DNA of 64,000 nucleotides from Deltaproteobacteria bacterium HGW-Deltaproteobacteria-8. GTDB lineage: Bacteria > Desulfobacterota > Desulfovibrionia > Desulfovibrionales > Desulfovibrionaceae. The stretch spans positions 139,936 to 203,935 of the forward strand of contig PHAR01000004.1 in assembly GCA_002840405.1 (NCBI GenBank), read 5' to 3'. The translations under genes were made by a program, and so were the position numbers. Positions within the stretch are counted from its first letter, which is position 1. Each line of letters opens with the position of its first letter. Positions 62,390 to 64,000 of the stretch are shown piece after piece. The notes under the pieces are model-generated. The model had not been told where the DNA came from. It saw nothing but the letters and a program-made list of their open reading frames with translations, and ran no database searches.

Positions 62390-64000
62390 CTATTCGGCGG
62401 CCTCGTCCTTGACTGCGGGCTTGCCCTTGGCGGCCTCCGCGTCCATCGGGCAGGAGCCGTCCAGGACGTAGCGCCCGGACAGGAAGCAGTCGGCCATGGC
62501 GCGCACGCTCTTCTCGCTCACCATGAGCATGTCCGTCTGGCGGGTGAACTGCAGCAGCTTGCCCATGAGCCAGAGCTTCTCCAGCGTCTCCTTGGTGTCG
62601 CGCTTGTGCAGGCGCCCCACCACGCGGTCGCCGGTGACCTCCACAAAGAACCCGAGCCCCTCCAGGATGAGCCCGATGGCCCGCGCCCGGCGCTCGCGCT
62701 TCACGTCGCTGGCTGCGCCGCCCTTGAAGGAAAAGGTGATGTAGTTCTTGCTCTCGGTGCGGCCGCAGTAGCAGTCCAGCACGCCGTAGTGGTAGCCCAC
62801 GCGCGAGCTGAAGTTCAGGTACTTGTCGGAGATGATGGCGTAGCTGCGGTCGCCGAAACGCTGGCCATCGGAGCTGGGGTTGTTGACCATCTGCTGGCCC
62901 ATGACCGAGAGCAGGCCGCGCATCTGCACGGGCCTTGGCGTTGTCAGCTGGTCCTGGTCCAGCACCAGCCCGCCGAGCAGCGCGGCAAAGGGCTTGGAGA
63001 TCACGTTCTCGGGCCGCAGCACGTTGCCCTTGAGCGCCTCGGGGTCCACCCCGCCGCCCAGGTCGATGACGTACAGGTCGAGCCCGGTCTGGGCGCGCAG
63101 ACGCATGGCCAGCCCGGACTCGCCCGAGGCCATGTCGCTCAAGGTGAACATCTCGGTGTAGGAGCGCTCATGCAGCAAGCGCATGAGATCGTGCAGGGTG
63201 GCGCAGCCGCGCACCCGGAAATCCGGTGACTTGGGGTCGGTGAGGCGCAGGGGCACGATGTGCCGGGCCACGCGGGAGAGCACGTCAAACACGGGCGTCC
63301 CGGCCATGAGGGTGACCTTTTCGGCCTTGAAGGCCAGCAGTTCCTCCACGATTCCGGCATAGACCTTGCCTGAGTACGCGTCGACCGTGACCATGGCCCC
63401 GGTTTGGATGTCCCGGGTGACGCTGCCCAGCCCCAGGATGGTGGGCACCCCGAACTCGCGCGAGAGCGAGGCCATGTGCCCGGTGATGCTGCCCAGGTCC
63501 GTGAGGATGGCCTGGGCCTTCTGCATGACCACCATGAACTTGGGCGAGGAGTGCGCCGCCACCAGCACGCCGCCCTCGGGGAAGCCGCTCAGGTCGTCCT
63601 CGCTGACCACCACGAATGCCGGGCCGGAGCCAACGCCAGGCTGGGCCACCTCGCCGCCCTGGGCCAGGATCTCGCGGCCCTCGACTGTCGGCATGCCCGC
63701 CGGGACGCCCTGGGAGCCGGGCACCACCCCCAGCGGACGGGACTGCAACACCAAAAGCTCGCCACCCGGAGTCAGCGCCCACTCGATGTCCTGGGCCACA
63801 CCGTAGTGTTTCTCCAGCCGCAGGGCATACCCGGCCAGGATATCAACCTGCTCGCCGGTCAGGCAGGGCTGCCCCTGCTGGGCCTGCGGGACCTTCTCCT
63901 CCACCAGCGTGCCACCAGGCGCGCAGACCAGGCGCACCGGCTTCTCCGCCACGCGCCAGTCCATGACGGCCCTGTCCTCGCGGGCCACGGACAGGGTGTC
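62390..64000 (-). CDS. PEP synthase/PPDK-like protein, N-terminus beyond the window, at least 536 aa
   Basis: The frame is open to the window edge, so the ATP-grasp start is missing. The end of the ATP-grasp part shows DIEWALTPGGELLVLQSRPL. Then comes the phosphohistidine swivel domain with the phosphorylated His in SITGHMASLSREFGVPTILG. The usual C-terminal PEP-binding TIM barrel is not seen; instead about 300 residues of unknown type follow, with SRVGYHYGVLDCYCGRTESK and a conserved GVDPEALKG region. The protein may transfer phosphate to an unknown acceptor. The end is Glu/Lys-rich (KGKPAVKDEAAE). Confidence 0.85.
   Translation of the reverse strand, partial: DTLSVAREDRAVMDWRVAEKPVRLVCAPGGTLVEEKVPQAQQGQPCLTGEQVDILAGYALRLEKHYGVAQDIEWALTPGGELLVLQSRPLGVVPGSQGVPAGMPTVEGREILAQGGEVAQPGVGSGPAFVVVSEDDLSGFPEGGVLVAAHSSPKFMVVMQKAQAILTDLGSITGHMASLSREFGVPTILGLGSVTRDIQTGAMVTVDAYSGKVYAGIVEELLAFKAEKVTLMAGTPVFDVLSRVARHIVPLRLTDPKSPDFRVRGCATLHDLMRLLHERSYTEMFTLSDMASGESGLAMRLRAQTGLDLYVIDLGGGVDPEALKGNVLRPENVISKPFAALLGGLVLDQDQLTTPRPVQMRGLLSVMGQQMVNNPSSDGQRFGDRSYAIISDKYLNFSSRVGYHYGVLDCYCGRTESKNYITFSFKGGAASDVKRERRARAIGLILEGLGFFVEVTGDRVVGRLHKRDTKETLEKLWLMGKLLQFTRQTDMLMVSEKSVRAMADCFLSGRYVLDGSCPMDAEAAKGKPAVKDEAAE

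Overview
The window comes from a GC-rich bacterium most like a sulfate reducer of the Desulfovibrionaceae. The signs are an orp-type cluster of MinD/Mrp ATPases and NifX proteins with its own sigma-54 activator, a System I-type cytochrome c maturation operon whose CcmE has Cys instead of His at the haem site (CxxxY), many Fe-S ATPases, and an anaerobic (class III) ribonucleotide reductase.

Positions 1 to about 8,200 are an accessory island with lower GC and few recognisable genes. It holds a truncated small ORF at the window edge, head-to-tail group II intron remnants without a reverse transcriptase, a translationally coupled pair of tiny ORFs, a promoter followed by hairpins (candidate small RNA), two paralogous ~300-residue proteins of unknown family, an acidic one-TM protein, a long inverted repeat, a 15-bp minisatellite and a large serine recombinase that may be leaderless. 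The recombinase lies at the island's right edge; beyond it starts host-like DNA.

8,363-17,526 is housekeeping: nrdD/nrdG, an SGNH-like protein, a damaged proB, obgE, rpmA, rplU, comF, an FMN reductase and a small hypothetical. 17,798-24,778 is the orp-like cluster: DsrE-like, small Rossmann-like, three NifX-type proteins (one fused to a DUF5320-like head), two ferredoxin-bearing MinD ATPases, Mrp, the sigma-54 activator and a glycine-rich DUF5320-like protein. Two sigma-54 promoters and three copies of a 17-bp palindrome tie the two transcription units together.

25,005-42,454 is mixed metabolism and signalling: CoA-disulfide reductase with rhodanese domain, FGE-type secreted protein, metallo-beta-lactamase hydrolase, Tat-exported molybdopterin protein, CHASE4-PAS-GGDEF-EAL protein, THUMP-type rRNA methyltransferase, a LytTR regulator and LytS-type kinase followed by a CstA/BtsT transporter, a stand-alone Lrp effector domain, NagZ lipoprotein, YciI-like protein and a SulP transporter. 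42,701-50,199 is biosynthesis: hisB-lipoprotein-hisA, a TatB-TatC fusion, guaA and guaB. 49,492-54,449 is the branched-chain amino acid ABC transporter (livKHMGF), which runs straight into guaBA. 54,604-59,845 is the ccm operon (ccmE-F-A-B-C-D-TPR in transcription order). The end carries a CBS-domain membrane protein, a family 9 glycosyltransferase and a partial PEP-synthase-like protein.

Most genes between 8 and 24 kb and between 42 and 61 kb lie on the minus strand; 24.5-40.5 kb is mostly plus strand. No rRNA, tRNA or CRISPR array was seen.
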